DNA of 64,000 nucleotides from Mesorhizobium tamadayense (GCF_003863365.1 NZ_RQXT01000042.1:1-64000); one strand, 5' to 3'; numbered from the stretch's first letter, positions 1 through 9,440 are shown. Notes: a model not told the origin generated them from the sequence alone. Translations and numbers: made by a program.

Positions 1-597
1 GCACAATCGGACCGCTTGATCGTCCTGGACGAGGCCTATGTCGACTTTGCACCTGATAATGGTCTGCGCCTCATCGATCGCTATTCGAACCTTCTTGTCT
101 TAAGAACATTTTCGAAAAGCTATGCAGCCGCCGGCGTTCGCGTCGGTTTCGGTTTCGGTCATCCCGAAATTATTGGCAGGCTGCGCAACATCCAGAACGT
201 CTTCAACATGAATGTGATCGGGCATGCGGTTGGTATCAGCGTCCTTGCGCATCGCGCCGCCTATGCAGAGAACCACAAACACATCAAGCTTGAACGCCAG
301 CGCGTGACCTTGGAGCTGTTGCAACTTGGATTTTCCGTAACACCGTCCCATGCGAATTTCTTGCTAGCCCGTGTGCCAGCGGGACAGGACGGCTCATGGT
401 GGCAAGCAGCCTTGGAACGGCAAAAGATACTTGTCGCCTTCTTTCCCGATAAAGGTTTGCAAAATCACATCCGCATTAGCATCGGTACCAAAGAACAGAT
501 GGATGCATTTCTTGCAGCAGCGAGAGAGATTTCTGGAAGCTTAAAGATGCCAAGGTCAGGCTTGGCAGCATCAGGCTCTGCTTGCCCGCTACGCTAG
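1..597 (+). CDS. hisC: Histidinol-phosphate aminotransferase family, 5'-truncated by window edge
   Basis: This is the C-terminal half of a fold-type I PLP aminotransferase of the HisC family, which exchanges the amino group between glutamate and imidazole-acetol phosphate or a similar 2-oxo acid. The frame is open from base 1, so the true start lies outside the window. Visible motifs are LDEAYVDFA, with the PLP-ring aspartate, and RTFSKSYAAAGVRVGFG, which holds the Schiff-base lysine. The last ~20 residues are low-complexity and unlike the family. A HisC-like gene inside a symbiosis region is probably a paralogue rather than the housekeeping enzyme; this is inference. Confidence 0.8.
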   Translation, partial: AQSDRLIVLDEAYVDFAPDNGLRLIDRYSNLLVLRTFSKSYAAAGVRVGFGFGHPEIIGRLRNIQNVFNMNVIGHAVGISVLAHRAAYAENHKHIKLERQRVTLELLQLGFSVTPSHANFLLARVPAGQDGSWWQAALERQKILVAFFPDKGLQNHIRISIGTKEQMDAFLAAAREISGSLKMPRSGLAASGSACPLR

Positions 598-688
598 CGA
601 TAATCCGAGCGATCACACACCTCTATGCCTTTGAATTGTTGGTCATCGCCAGCAAGAGAACCTTCTGCGTTAAACTTGGAGAAATCGA

Positions 689-1717
689 GTGAGAAACGCC
701 TTTCCTTCAACCTTGACCTTCGGAATCTTCGATCACCTAGACGAGGACGGCCGCGATATCGCCCGACAATACGCGGATCGCCTGATGTTAGCAGAGGCGT
801 GCGACCACCTCGGTTTCTATGCATATCATCTGGCAGAGCATCACTGTACTCCGCATGGGAGAGGTCCATCGCCGAATCTGTTCTTATCGAGCGTCGCCCA
901 GCGCACCCAACGCCTTCGCATCGGCCCGTTGGTGATGCTACTTGCCCTTTATCATCCGCTGCGAGCCTTCGAAGAGGTCTGTATGCTTGACCAATTGAGC
1001 GGTGGTAGGCTCGAACTCGGTATAGGACGAGGCTCTTTCCCCGCCGAATTGGGTTACTTCGGAATTGGTGCGGACGCGGCGCCAGGACAGTATGCGGAAG
1101 CCAGCGAGATCCTTATCAATGCGATGAAGGGCGGCACGCTCTCTTATCAAGGGCGCCATTTTGAACTGAATGACGTTCCTTTGACGCTAAGACCTCATCA
1201 GCGGCCGCATCCGCCGACCTGGATCGCCACCAATCGACCCGAGCCGGCAAGCTGGGCCGCGGCTAATGGGGCAAATATCGCGTGCGTGGGACCTTCCTCT
1301 TCTGTTCGCAGAACGACTGATGCTTTCCGCGCCGGTCGAGAGCACGAAACTGGGGCGGACGATCGAGCACCATTTCTTGGACTGCTGCGAATGGTCGTGA
1401 TTGGGCGTTCTGAAGCAGATGCGTATTCGCTCGCGGCACCTGCTTACGAACGATGGCTTAAGAGCTTCAAATTCCTTTACGACCGCAATGCCATTCCGAC
1501 TCCACCAAACCTGCCGCTGACTTTCGATGCAGCAATCGGAAGTGAATTGTGCGTAGTAGGATCGCCAGCTTCCGTGCGAAAAGCTCTGCTTGGTCACGTG
1601 GAAGAGGCAGGGGCCAATTACCTTCTTTGTCAACTGGCATTTGGGGATCTGCCGCTAGATGCTTCCCTATACACCGCAACGACAATTCAATCCGAAATCA
1701 TGGCTCAAGTCGGCTGA
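689..1717 (+). CDS. LLM-class flavin-dependent monooxygenase (luciferase-like)
   Basis: 342-residue bacterial-luciferase-like TIM-barrel oxidoreductase expected to use reduced FMN and O2; the substrate cannot be read from sequence. Family hallmarks are the N-terminal strand TFGIFDHLDEDG, the AEHH motif near residue 50, RIGPLVMLLALYHPLR and SGGRLELGIGRG. I chose the GTG at 689 because GGAGAAA precedes it at suitable spacing. A second, different LLM protein lies at 30260, in the P450 cluster. No flavin reductase is adjacent, so it would depend on a reductase elsewhere. No NifA site was seen upstream. Confident about family, not role. Confidence 0.85.
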   Translation: MRNAFPSTLTFGIFDHLDEDGRDIARQYADRLMLAEACDHLGFYAYHLAEHHCTPHGRGPSPNLFLSSVAQRTQRLRIGPLVMLLALYHPLRAFEEVCMLDQLSGGRLELGIGRGSFPAELGYFGIGADAAPGQYAEASEILINAMKGGTLSYQGRHFELNDVPLTLRPHQRPHPPTWIATNRPEPASWAAANGANIACVGPSSSVRRTTDAFRAGREHETGADDRAPFLGLLRMVVIGRSEADAYSLAAPAYERWLKSFKFLYDRNAIPTPPNLPLTFDAAIGSELCVVGSPASVRKALLGHVEEAGANYLLCQLAFGDLPLDASLYTATTIQSEIMAQVG

Positions 1718-2392
1718 CCACGAAATTCGCTGTCGGGATTGGAGGTCAAATCATTGTCGAAACGCTCGATGACGTTCCCATGCAGTCTGGGGACGACCCT
1801 GCGTATAATGGCGGGATTGATATGTCATTGGGATGTTCGAGTGTGGTGCGGTACCGGGACGGGAATGCGACCGTCGCACTCGGATCCACCTGCACCGTCA
1901 CTTACCGTTCTATCGTCAGGCGCACATCTGAAAGCGGGCAAGGAACAATTCGCTATTCGGTAGCAACCGCCACCAACTCCCGAATTAACGCTTCAACCTG
2001 GACTTTACTCCAGAAAGGCCAGAGCCCGTCTCCCCGTTCCCCTCGAAGGCGTCAGGCTTTTCCATGAGCGTATCGAGATGCCGTTCGCCCTTGTCGCGAT
2101 CAGAACTTCGATCCCATGGAACTCCCGCGTCCGTACAAGGCATCCAAAGTTAGACTCGCGTCGCGTTGTCGAGGCGGAGGCGCGCTCACTGGCCTCGGCA
2201 CCAGCTCAGGGACACATCCGCGGTCGGGCGAGGCGAGCGATTTATTCTTCATTTATTCATACACCTTTTGGCAGTTTTTACATCATTGTAAACAAAGGGT
2301 TTTTGTGCATCCATTTGTTCATGAATGGCGATATGTTCGTTTGACTTTTGCAGGGCGGCGGGCGCTTAGTCGTCCCTGCGTGAACTTGTGAA
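1718..2392. other. Non-coding or decayed stretch
   Basis: About 675 bases between the monooxygenase and the Fic gene. Several short open frames exist but none resembles a protein I know and none has a convincing start. The last ~150 bases are AT-rich compared with the surroundings and probably hold the Fic promoter. Confidence 0.5.
2311..2328. promoter_or_regulatory. Possible operator palindrome upstream of fic
   Basis: An inverted repeat with arms CCATT and AATGG, separated by 8 bases, lies in AT-rich DNA about 65 bases before the Fic start. The Fic protein carries an N-terminal winged helix, so autoregulation is conceivable. The evidence is only the palindrome and its position. Confidence 0.2.
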
Positions 2393-3730
2393 TTGGTGAA
2401 TCCCATGCATCCAGTGATGGCGCTCCGCAATTTGGACACCCTCCAGAAGGAGATCGTCAGCATCCTTTCCCGCGTCGGGATCGGCATGTCGCAGACTGAC
2501 ATCGTTGCGAAACTGACTAGCCGCGCCAGCCAGCCAACCGTGTCCCGGGCGATGGCCAAGCTCGTCGCCGACGGGATCGTCATCAAAACGGGAGAAACCC
2601 GCGGCGCATCGTTCGATTTGTCCCCAGCAGCGTCTTGGTTCTCGAAGGCACCGCACTACCGCCCCGAGGTTCCGTATGACCCCGAGCGGATCGGAGGTTA
2701 CGTCCCGAACATGACAACATGGCTTCCAACGGAACAGTTGGCGCGCATGAGGGCCGCCGCGGAAGGCGTAAACCAGGCCCTGGATGCATCGACGTATAGC
2801 AAGGCGATCGCGGAACGCTTCCTGATTGACCTCGCCTGGGCATCATCGAACCTTGAAGGGAACACATACACCTATCTCGACACGGAAGTCCTCCTTCAAT
2901 ACGGCCAGAAAGCGAGCGGCCACGAACTGGCGGAGGCAACCATGATCCTCAACCACAAGCACGCGATTTCCGAACTGCTCGATAGCGTGGGGAGGCCCGT
3001 CCTCAATCCCCAGTTCGCCGCCCGTATCCACGCGATGCTCCTTCGCGACCTGATCTCGCCCGAAGACCTTGGGCGGGTGCGGGGAAACCCGGTCAAGATT
3101 CAAGGCTCCAGCTACCAGCCGAGCGGCGACCGCACCCAGTTCACGCAGGACCTGGGCCAGCTGCTCTGGAAAGCGGAACAAGTCGAGGACCCGTTCGAGG
3201 CAAGCTTCCTGTTGCTGACCGGGTTCTCCTACCTGCAGGCTTACATCGACGGCAACAAGCGGATGGGGCGGCTCATGGCCAACGTACCATTGCTGTGGCA
3301 GGGCCTACCGCCGATCTCGTTCATGGGCATCGACCGCAGCGCATACCTGTCCGGACTCATCCTCTTCTACGAACTGGGCGACGCGTCATTGATGGCCGGC
3401 GCCGTGGCTGACGCCTATGAGGAGACGTCGAAGAACTACACGGCTGCGGTGGCGACCAGGCGGGTGCCGAAGTCTGTCGAACTGCGTGAGCGGAGGCGCA
3501 TCGACGAGGCTATCCGTACCATCGTGGAGGATGGCATCCCGGAAGATGACGTGCGGTCGTTCGCTTCGGATTATTTCCAGGACCTGAATGATGAAGACCG
3601 GGACCACCTCGTTGGGTTAGTGGCCGAGATAATCACGGCGATCACACCGGAAAACGCGGGGGCATGGAGCGTCGACCCTGACAGGGTAGCCGCCTACATC
3701 AGCGGCAGATCCAAAACCCATGGCACTTAG
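2393..3730 (+). CDS. Fic-domain protein with N-terminal winged helix and altered active site
   Basis: 445 residues. Residues ~5-75 look like a winged helix (QTDIVAKLTSRASQPTVSRA) and ~130-340 form a Fic domain. Fic enzymes normally move AMP or another phosphate-linked group to a protein hydroxyl. The sequence SSNLEGN (~residue 150) matches the inhibitory alpha-helix motif (S/T)xxxE(G/N), placing it in the N-terminally inhibited class. The core motif reads YLQAYIDGNKRMGR, so the usual catalytic histidine position is glutamine. Related Fic proteins with YLQ at this place are known to me, so this looks like a subfamily trait. No antitoxin partner is adjacent. Start may instead be the ATG at 2405. 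Confidence 0.85.
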   Translation: MVNPMHPVMALRNLDTLQKEIVSILSRVGIGMSQTDIVAKLTSRASQPTVSRAMAKLVADGIVIKTGETRGASFDLSPAASWFSKAPHYRPEVPYDPERIGGYVPNMTTWLPTEQLARMRAAAEGVNQALDASTYSKAIAERFLIDLAWASSNLEGNTYTYLDTEVLLQYGQKASGHELAEATMILNHKHAISELLDSVGRPVLNPQFAARIHAMLLRDLISPEDLGRVRGNPVKIQGSSYQPSGDRTQFTQDLGQLLWKAEQVEDPFEASFLLLTGFSYLQAYIDGNKRMGRLMANVPLLWQGLPPISFMGIDRSAYLSGLILFYELGDASLMAGAVADAYEETSKNYTAAVATRRVPKSVELRERRRIDEAIRTIVEDGIPEDDVRSFASDYFQDLNDEDRDHLVGLVAEIITAITPENAGAWSVDPDRVAAYISGRSKTHGT

Positions 3731-3854
3731 TCTGTTTTATTCACCATTCATTCAAGCCGCCAACGGAACGGCCAAGCATATGATTATTATGGACTATTTT
3801 CAGGCGTTTTATTCATAACCGAGGACGCGGCCTTAGAAACCCGAGTGCGGCGGC

Positions 3855-4285
3855 GATGGACATTTCAAGCTCTTGTCCGAGCGGCTAGCAGAGGTTGGGC
3901 CCGGAGCGGTCATCCGTCCGCCTTTTACTGCGACTATGGCTTCAACGTCCGGATCGGAGCCAGCGTCTACGTCAACGTCAAACGCGTCATCCTTGACGTG
4001 GTAGAGGTGACGATTGGCGAAGGAATGGCAATCGGGCCTGCCGGGCTGATCTACACCGCCGATCATCCACATGATCCCGAGCAGCGGCTGGCTGGGCTGC
4101 AGTTCGGGCGTCCTGTCCGCATTGGCAGCCGTGTCTGGATCGGTGGTGGAGCAATCATTCTCCCGGGCGTCACCATTGGCGATGATGCGGTTGTGGGCGC
4201 TGGCAGCGTGGTCACCCGAGATGTTCCAGCTGGGGTAACGGTCGTGGGAAGTCCGGCTCGCGTGCAAGGGGTTCAAAGTCGTTGA
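3855..4285 (+). pseudogene. nodL: NodL/maltose O-acetyltransferase family, truncated and frameshifted
   Basis: The frame from about 3922 encodes most of a left-handed beta-helix (hexapeptide) acetyltransferase: FYCDYGFNVRIG, YTADHPHDPEQR, VWIGGGAIILPGVTIGDDAV and GSVVTRDVP, all typical of NodL and LacA/Maa enzymes. NodL O-acetylates Nod-factor sugars. The preceding part (FKLLSERLAEVGPGAVIRPPF split into FKLLSERLAEV and GPGAVIRPPF) is in a different frame, so one base is missing near 3921-3924. The first ~50 residues of a normal ~180-residue protein are absent. Hence I call it a pseudogene. Whether it was nodL or another acetyltransferase of the family is uncertain. Confidence 0.65.
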
Positions 4286-4693
4286 ATTTGGAGGTTTATG
4301 GCACGCGGCGAGCATGCCGGATGGTTGTGTAAGGCAACCTCTCAATTTCGGGCCGGTTGGGCGGGTTCCGCTCCGCTTACATTCGGCATAATCTGGCGTC
4401 TTACAGCGCCTGATGAAGGCCGGTCCCCAAGCGCGCTGCCCTGCAAAGTGATGGGCATTGTTCCTTCCATCCTTTGCCGACATATCGCGCACGGCTCCGG
4501 TATGGGGATGGACGCATTCTTGTCGAGGCTGATCAGCTCGGAGACGCATCGCGTCGTCCGCGATGGAGGCAGGCTGGGCGGTTGTGCGCAATTGTAGCCC
4601 CGGCCGACCATGTCCCCGACAAGCACCCCAGCTACAACGATCTCGCCGGCCTCAAGAAGATGGTGACCGTCAAACATCAGGTCCGGGAGCCCG
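4286..4693. other. Intergenic stretch, no gene recognised
   Basis: About 400 bases between the acetyltransferase remnant and the end of the exporter gene on the other strand. Short frames exist on both strands but show no family signature. Confidence 0.5.
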
Positions 4694-6574
4694 CTAGTGC
4701 GGTGATATATCCAGTTTCACTTCGGCAATGTCGTCGAAGGACGCGTTGTAGAGTTTGGAATAGAGCCCATCCATGGCCATTAGTTTGTCGTGGTTGCCGG
4801 TCTCGATGACCTGGCCATTCTCAAGCACGATGATACGGTCGGCGCCTCGGATCGTTGCAAGGCGGTGGGCGATGACGAGCCCGGTTCGGCCTTCGAGCAG
4901 TTTTCTCAGAGCGTTCTGAATGAGCATTTCCGTGTAGCTGTCGATGTTGGCGGTGGCCTCGTCGAGAACCAGGATCTTGGCGTCGGCAACGAGAGCGCGG
5001 GCGAAACTAATAAGCTGACGTTGGCCCAGAGATAGGTTGCTACCACGTTCGCCGAGTTGGGCTTCATACCCGTTGGCAAGGCTCATGATGAAGTCGTTGG
5101 CGCCCACCGCCTTGGCGGCCTCGATGACCTTGTCGCGCGTGGCATCCGTCTTATGGTAGCGAATGTTCTCGAATACCGTCCCGGTGAAGAGGAACGGCTC
5201 CTGCAGAACCATGGCGACCTGGCGGCCGAGCGATTCCTGAGTCAGATCGCGCACATCACGCCCCCCGATGAGCACCTGCCCCCGCTGAACATCATAGAAT
5301 CGGTGGACGAGGGCCATCGCACTCGATTTACCCGAGCCGGTCGGCCCGACCAAGGCGACCGTCTCGCCGGGATTGACCCGGAAGGAGATCTTTCGCAGCA
5401 CCGGATGATTGGGATTGTAGCCGAAGGTGACGTCCCTGAACTCGACTGAACCGTCCATTTCCGGCGAAATCACCTTGGCATCCGGTTTGTCTTGAACCTC
5501 GATCTTAACGTCGAGCACGTCGGTCAGGCGCCTGCCGGATGCCATGGCGCGCTGCATGACCGAATATTGCAGGGTGAGTGAGCGAATTGGGTCAAAGAAG
5601 CGCTGGATGTAGAATAGGTAGGCGACCAATACGCCCACATCGATGCGACCATTCATGACCATGGAACCGCCGGCTACGATAACGACAGCCATGGCGAGGC
5701 CGGTGAGGCCATCGACGATCGGCACCATGACCTGTGCATATCTGGCAGCAATCAGGTGTGCCCTCAGGTCGGCCTGTGCCTTGTCGTCATAGAGAATGAA
5801 ATTCACCTGCTGGCGGTCCATGGACTGGACGGTGCGCACGCCGTGAATGGCTTCGGCCAGCGCGCCGTTGACGACCGAATTGGTCTCGTGTGCAGCCATG
5901 AAGGCCTCGCGAGCACGCGGCAACCAGACGATGCGGATGATCAACAGAGCCGGCAAGACCGAGAGCGTCAGGAGGCCCAGGCGCAAGTCGAGGTACAGCA
6001 TCACGAAAACGATGCCGAACAGAAGCGCAACGTCGCCTACGGAATAGACCGATGTCTCGAGAAACTCCTGGATGGAGTTGACGTCGCCTTGAAGGCGGGA
6101 CATCAGGCGTCCGACCTCGGTCTTGTCCATGAACGAGAGCGAAACCTTCTGCAGATGGCCAAACATGGCGCGGCGGATATCGAACAGGACGTTGACGGCC
6201 ATTTTCCCCACCATAGTTTCCTGCGTGTAGGAGGCGCCGAAATTACCCAGGATGGCGAGAGCGAACGCGCCGACGGCCGCCAGCAGCGCGGAGCGATCAA
6301 CGCCTGCTGGAGTCATGGCGTGGTCGATCGCGTAGCGAATGATCAGCGGGATGAGAAGCTGCGTGCCGATGAAGATCAGCAATGCGGCGACCGAGATGAT
6401 AACCATAGCGCGGTAGGGGCGAACGAAGTCCCAAATGCGCCGCATGACGTTCTTGTCTAAAGCCCGACCGAACATCTCCTCCTCGATGCGATGGGAGCCA
6501 ACGACCGCGCGCGGGGGGCGTCTGCCGTCGTCATTGGGTTCGATCTCGGGTTCGCTAGCGTGCCCCTTGGCCAT
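4694..6574 (-). CDS. ABC exporter half-transporter, subunit with complete Walker B
   Basis: 626-residue type I ABC exporter with an N-terminal membrane domain (six predicted helices, ~50-340) and a C-terminal nucleotide-binding domain. Walker A is VALVGPTGSGKSS, Walker B is ILVLDEATANID with the catalytic glutamate, and the H-loop is LVIAHRLATI. The ABC signature is LSLGQRQ rather than LSGGQ. It overlaps the partner gene at 6574 (TGATG), so the two are translationally coupled and almost certainly form a heterodimer. This subunit supplies the true catalytic glutamate, while its altered signature falls in the degenerate site. Substrate unknown; position after the nif block is suggestive only. 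Confidence 0.9.
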   Translation of the reverse strand: MAKGHASEPEIEPNDDGRRPPRAVVGSHRIEEEMFGRALDKNVMRRIWDFVRPYRAMVIISVAALLIFIGTQLLIPLIIRYAIDHAMTPAGVDRSALLAAVGAFALAILGNFGASYTQETMVGKMAVNVLFDIRRAMFGHLQKVSLSFMDKTEVGRLMSRLQGDVNSIQEFLETSVYSVGDVALLFGIVFVMLYLDLRLGLLTLSVLPALLIIRIVWLPRAREAFMAAHETNSVVNGALAEAIHGVRTVQSMDRQQVNFILYDDKAQADLRAHLIAARYAQVMVPIVDGLTGLAMAVVIVAGGSMVMNGRIDVGVLVAYLFYIQRFFDPIRSLTLQYSVMQRAMASGRRLTDVLDVKIEVQDKPDAKVISPEMDGSVEFRDVTFGYNPNHPVLRKISFRVNPGETVALVGPTGSGKSSAMALVHRFYDVQRGQVLIGGRDVRDLTQESLGRQVAMVLQEPFLFTGTVFENIRYHKTDATRDKVIEAAKAVGANDFIMSLANGYEAQLGERGSNLSLGQRQLISFARALVADAKILVLDEATANIDSYTEMLIQNALRKLLEGRTGLVIAHRLATIRGADRIIVLENGQVIETGNHDKLMAMDGLYSKLYNASFDDIAEVKLDISPH

Positions 6575-8436
6575 CAGGGCGCGCCTCTACACGCGATCGC
6601 GATGTCATCACCCGGGCGCAACTGGAGATCGTTAAGGGCCTTATAGCGTCCTCGCTTGGCCAAAAGCTCTTGATGGGTGCCCCGTTCGACGATCTCGCCG
6701 TTTTCGACAAAAAGGATACAGTCGGCGTGCTTGAGCGAACTCAGCCGCTGGGCGATGATGATCGTCACCCTGTCCTTGGCGAAACGCCGTATCGCCTCGC
6801 GGATGCGCTGCTCGGTCGCGGCGTCGATCGCGGCCGTTGAGTCGTCGAAAACCACGACGGAAGGGCGCAGCATCATGGTGCGCGCTATCGTGAGACGCTG
6901 GCGCTGGCCGCCCGAGAGAGAGGCGCCGCGTTCGCCCACGAGCGTATCGTACCCTGCGGGGAGGCCGAGGATGTAATTGTGCAACTGGGCGGATTCGCTG
7001 GCGCGCTCGATCCGCTGTTCCTTCGCCCAGGGATCGCCATAAGCGATGTTGTTCTCTATCGTGGTGGTGAACAGGAATGCATCCTGCTGTACGATGGCGA
7101 TCGCCTTGCGAAGCGTGGCGAGGGTGACCCCGCGGATGTCTTGCCCGTCAAGCGTGATCGTGCCCCCGGTGACGTCGTAAAAGCGGGGGATCAGATGAAC
7201 CATTGTCGATTTGCCCGAACCCGGCGCACCAACGATCGCGATCGTCTCGCCCCTGCGGGCCTCAAAGCTGATATTCTTGAGAATGGCGCGGTTTCCGGCG
7301 CCGGGATATGCAAACGAGACATTGTCGAATCGCAGAGCGCCTCCCGTGATCTCGAGTGGCCTGGCCTCGGGCGCATCCCTGATCGTGACATCCTGGTCGA
7401 GCAGACCGAAGAGGCGCGAACCGCAAGTGTAAGCGCGGGCGAAGGCATTGACCATCAGGCCGATCTGGCGGACGGGCATTTGCAGCATCGTCATAAAGGC
7501 CAGAAACGTCGCAAGCGTTCCGACGCTGAGCTGGCCGGCGATGAGCTTGGCGCAACCGATCCAGAGCACCAACCCCATCGCGAAAAAGAAGGACAGGGTC
7601 ATTGCCGACGTGTTGGGCACATAGACGTCAACTTGCTCGTGGGCGAGGTCGAGCGCGTTCTTCGAGGCGCGATCGAACTTCGCCATCTCATAATCCTGCG
7701 CCGAAAACGCGCGGACGACGCGAACGCCTGCGAGATTTTCCTCCATCACGCGGCCAAGGACCGAAAGCCGCTCCTGCAGGTCGAGCCAGGTGGCGCGTAA
7801 CTTAAGCTGTGTGACCGACGAGCGCCAGGCGACGAAAGGCACGAAGCTCAGCGCGACCAGGCCTAGCACCGGGTCGGTTGAGATCATCATGTAGGCGCCG
7901 ATCCCGATCAGCATGGTGAGCTGAAGCACGCGAACCAAGGCGGTGGAAAAATACATCCGCACGCCGTCGAGATCGAGCATGCCAAGGGTGATCAGATCGC
8001 CTGAATGCACCCGGTCGTGAAAGGAAAAGCTGAGGCGCTGGATCTTGTCGTAGCAAGCGAGTCGCAGTTCGTAAGCGACCTGATGCCCGACGGCTTCGGC
8101 AAAATAGTTCTGCGCCATCGTCAAGAGGCCGCGAAGAGCGCTCACCGCGAGCAGCAGGAGAGCCGGTGTCCAGAGCGCCTGTGCGGCGGCGGTTCCCGTC
8201 ACACCGCCCGCGATGGCTATCTGGGTCTGATCGACGGCCTGGCCGAGAAGCTGCGGAATGAGCGACTGGAGGATTGCCGCTACGACCGTCGCGCCGAGAG
8301 CAAAGGCGACTTGCCGCGGGTGCCGCAAATTCATGCGCGTAATGCGCAGTAGCGTACTCAATCCCCGCCCCAGGGGGGCCGCTTCCACATGCGCGGACGA
8401 ATTGCGAGAGGTCGCGCCAACAGCATCACTGCTCAC
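6574..8436 (-). CDS. ABC exporter half-transporter, subunit with degenerate ATP site
   Basis: 620-residue partner of the gene at 4694. The membrane domain is followed by a nucleotide-binding domain with Walker A IAIVGAPGSGKST and a canonical signature LSGGQRQ. Walker B reads VVVFDDSTAAID, with Asp in place of the catalytic Glu, and the H-loop reads IIIAQRLSS, with Gln in place of His. These are the changes found in heterodimeric exporters such as the TM287/288 type, where one of two ATP sites does not hydrolyse. It is transcribed first and ends by overlapping the partner start. It lies 53 bases beyond the SIR2-like gene on the same strand, so it may belong to the nifB transcription unit. Confidence 0.9.
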   Translation of the reverse strand: MSSDAVGATSRNSSAHVEAAPLGRGLSTLLRITRMNLRHPRQVAFALGATVVAAILQSLIPQLLGQAVDQTQIAIAGGVTGTAAAQALWTPALLLLAVSALRGLLTMAQNYFAEAVGHQVAYELRLACYDKIQRLSFSFHDRVHSGDLITLGMLDLDGVRMYFSTALVRVLQLTMLIGIGAYMMISTDPVLGLVALSFVPFVAWRSSVTQLKLRATWLDLQERLSVLGRVMEENLAGVRVVRAFSAQDYEMAKFDRASKNALDLAHEQVDVYVPNTSAMTLSFFFAMGLVLWIGCAKLIAGQLSVGTLATFLAFMTMLQMPVRQIGLMVNAFARAYTCGSRLFGLLDQDVTIRDAPEARPLEITGGALRFDNVSFAYPGAGNRAILKNISFEARRGETIAIVGAPGSGKSTMVHLIPRFYDVTGGTITLDGQDIRGVTLATLRKAIAIVQQDAFLFTTTIENNIAYGDPWAKEQRIERASESAQLHNYILGLPAGYDTLVGERGASLSGGQRQRLTIARTMMLRPSVVVFDDSTAAIDAATEQRIREAIRRFAKDRVTIIIAQRLSSLKHADCILFVENGEIVERGTHQELLAKRGRYKALNDLQLRPGDDIAIACRGAP

Positions 8437-8489
8437 GGGTGTGTTCCGACTGAATTTTGCGCCTTCCGAAGCAAGCCCGACGACTCACA

Positions 8490-9413
8490 TCAAAGGCGTC
8501 CTCGATGTTGATCCTGGCCACCATCTGCTGCAGAGCCTGACCCGACAAGCCGAGCCACGGCTTCATTTGCGGGCAGGTCGATCACCGTGATTCCGCTTGC
8601 CGCAAGGAATTTGGCTTCGTTTCTGGTCAGCGTTTGCGCATCCATTATCGTGCAATGTGGGCCTTCGGAGCGCTTCATGATCTGCCTGGCGAAGGTGCGC
8701 AGCATCTGATCGTTGAAGCGGCAGCCAAAGAAGAAAAAGCCACGGTTCGTGCGCCGCTCCTTTACCACGTCAGGGATCGGCGTCTGGATGTCGATTTCGG
8801 TCAGGACTTCGACATAGTCCGAATCTGCTACGAGGAAATTCGCAGCCGGCCTAATGCTGCCGTGAGGGGTATAGAGAACCGTTTTAGCCACCGACCCGGG
8901 TTCGAGTTCGCTCCCGGCCAAGTCATAGGTTTTCATCCAAATGTCACCGAATTGGTTCGCCCGCGTCACGCCTTGTATCTCGACGACTTCCTTTCGGCCG
9001 GCGTCTGCGAGGGCCGCGCGCATGGCGCCGTCGTACCAGCTGTCGATGATGAGGGAGAGCGGCAGCTTTGCGAGCCAGGCGTGGAGGACGGTCGGCGCCG
9101 TCGGCGCTGCGAATATCTCGGCCATCCACGCTTGAAGCGTCCGGCGATGTCGGCGCTGCTCGATGAACTGTGCGACCGACCACATATTGGTGCGAATCTT
9201 GGAAGGGGCTGGCGCGCGCGTATTGAGTGCCGCGGCGACGGCTTCCGGGCTGTGCGGTACAGGCGTTTCCGCGGAGCTGAGCCCGAGGAGACCTGGACCC
9301 AAATATGGAATCACCGCATCGGCCGCGAGCGCTTCGTTCAGCAGGTCAAGCAGCTTTTCGGCAAAGCTGTCCTGTAAGACGACGAGGTGGCCCGAGGTCA
9401 GAGTAGTGTTCAT
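8490..9413 (-). CDS. SIR2-like domain protein linked to nifB-fdxN-nifZ-fixU
   Basis: About 307 residues from the ATG at 9413, which is preceded by AGAGGAAA. It resembles the SIR2-like Rossmann domain found in bacteria: PYLGPGLLGLSS (glycine-rich NAD-type loop near residue 40), VLYTPHGSI (candidate catalytic His in an HG pair) and FFFFGCRFND (second nucleotide-contact loop). It lacks the zinc-binding cysteines of protein deacetylase sirtuins. Such domains bind or cleave NAD in several defence and regulatory proteins. It follows fixU by 27 bases on the same strand, so it is likely co-expressed with nif genes. Its role in nitrogen fixation is unknown to me. Confidence 0.7.
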   Translation of the reverse strand: MNTTLTSGHLVVLQDSFAEKLLDLLNEALAADAVIPYLGPGLLGLSSAETPVPHSPEAVAAALNTRAPAPSKIRTNMWSVAQFIEQRRHRRTLQAWMAEIFAAPTAPTVLHAWLAKLPLSLIIDSWYDGAMRAALADAGRKEVVEIQGVTRANQFGDIWMKTYDLAGSELEPGSVAKTVLYTPHGSIRPAANFLVADSDYVEVLTEIDIQTPIPDVVKERRTNRGFFFFGCRFNDQMLRTFARQIMKRSEGPHCTIMDAQTLTRNEAKFLAASGITVIDLPANEAVARLVGSGSAADGGQDQHRGRL

Positions 9414-9440
9414 GCTCGTTTCCTCTCGCAACCGGCAGCA

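Noticed and set aside
1549..2067. 172-codon open frame overlapping and following the first monooxygenase gene
   Set aside because: Most of it is antiparallel-free shadow of the monooxygenase in another frame; no start context and no family resemblance.
5756..6460. Long plus-strand frame opposite the ABC exporter gene
   Set aside because: It is the complement of a clear ABC transporter and has no family resemblance, as is common in GC-rich DNA.
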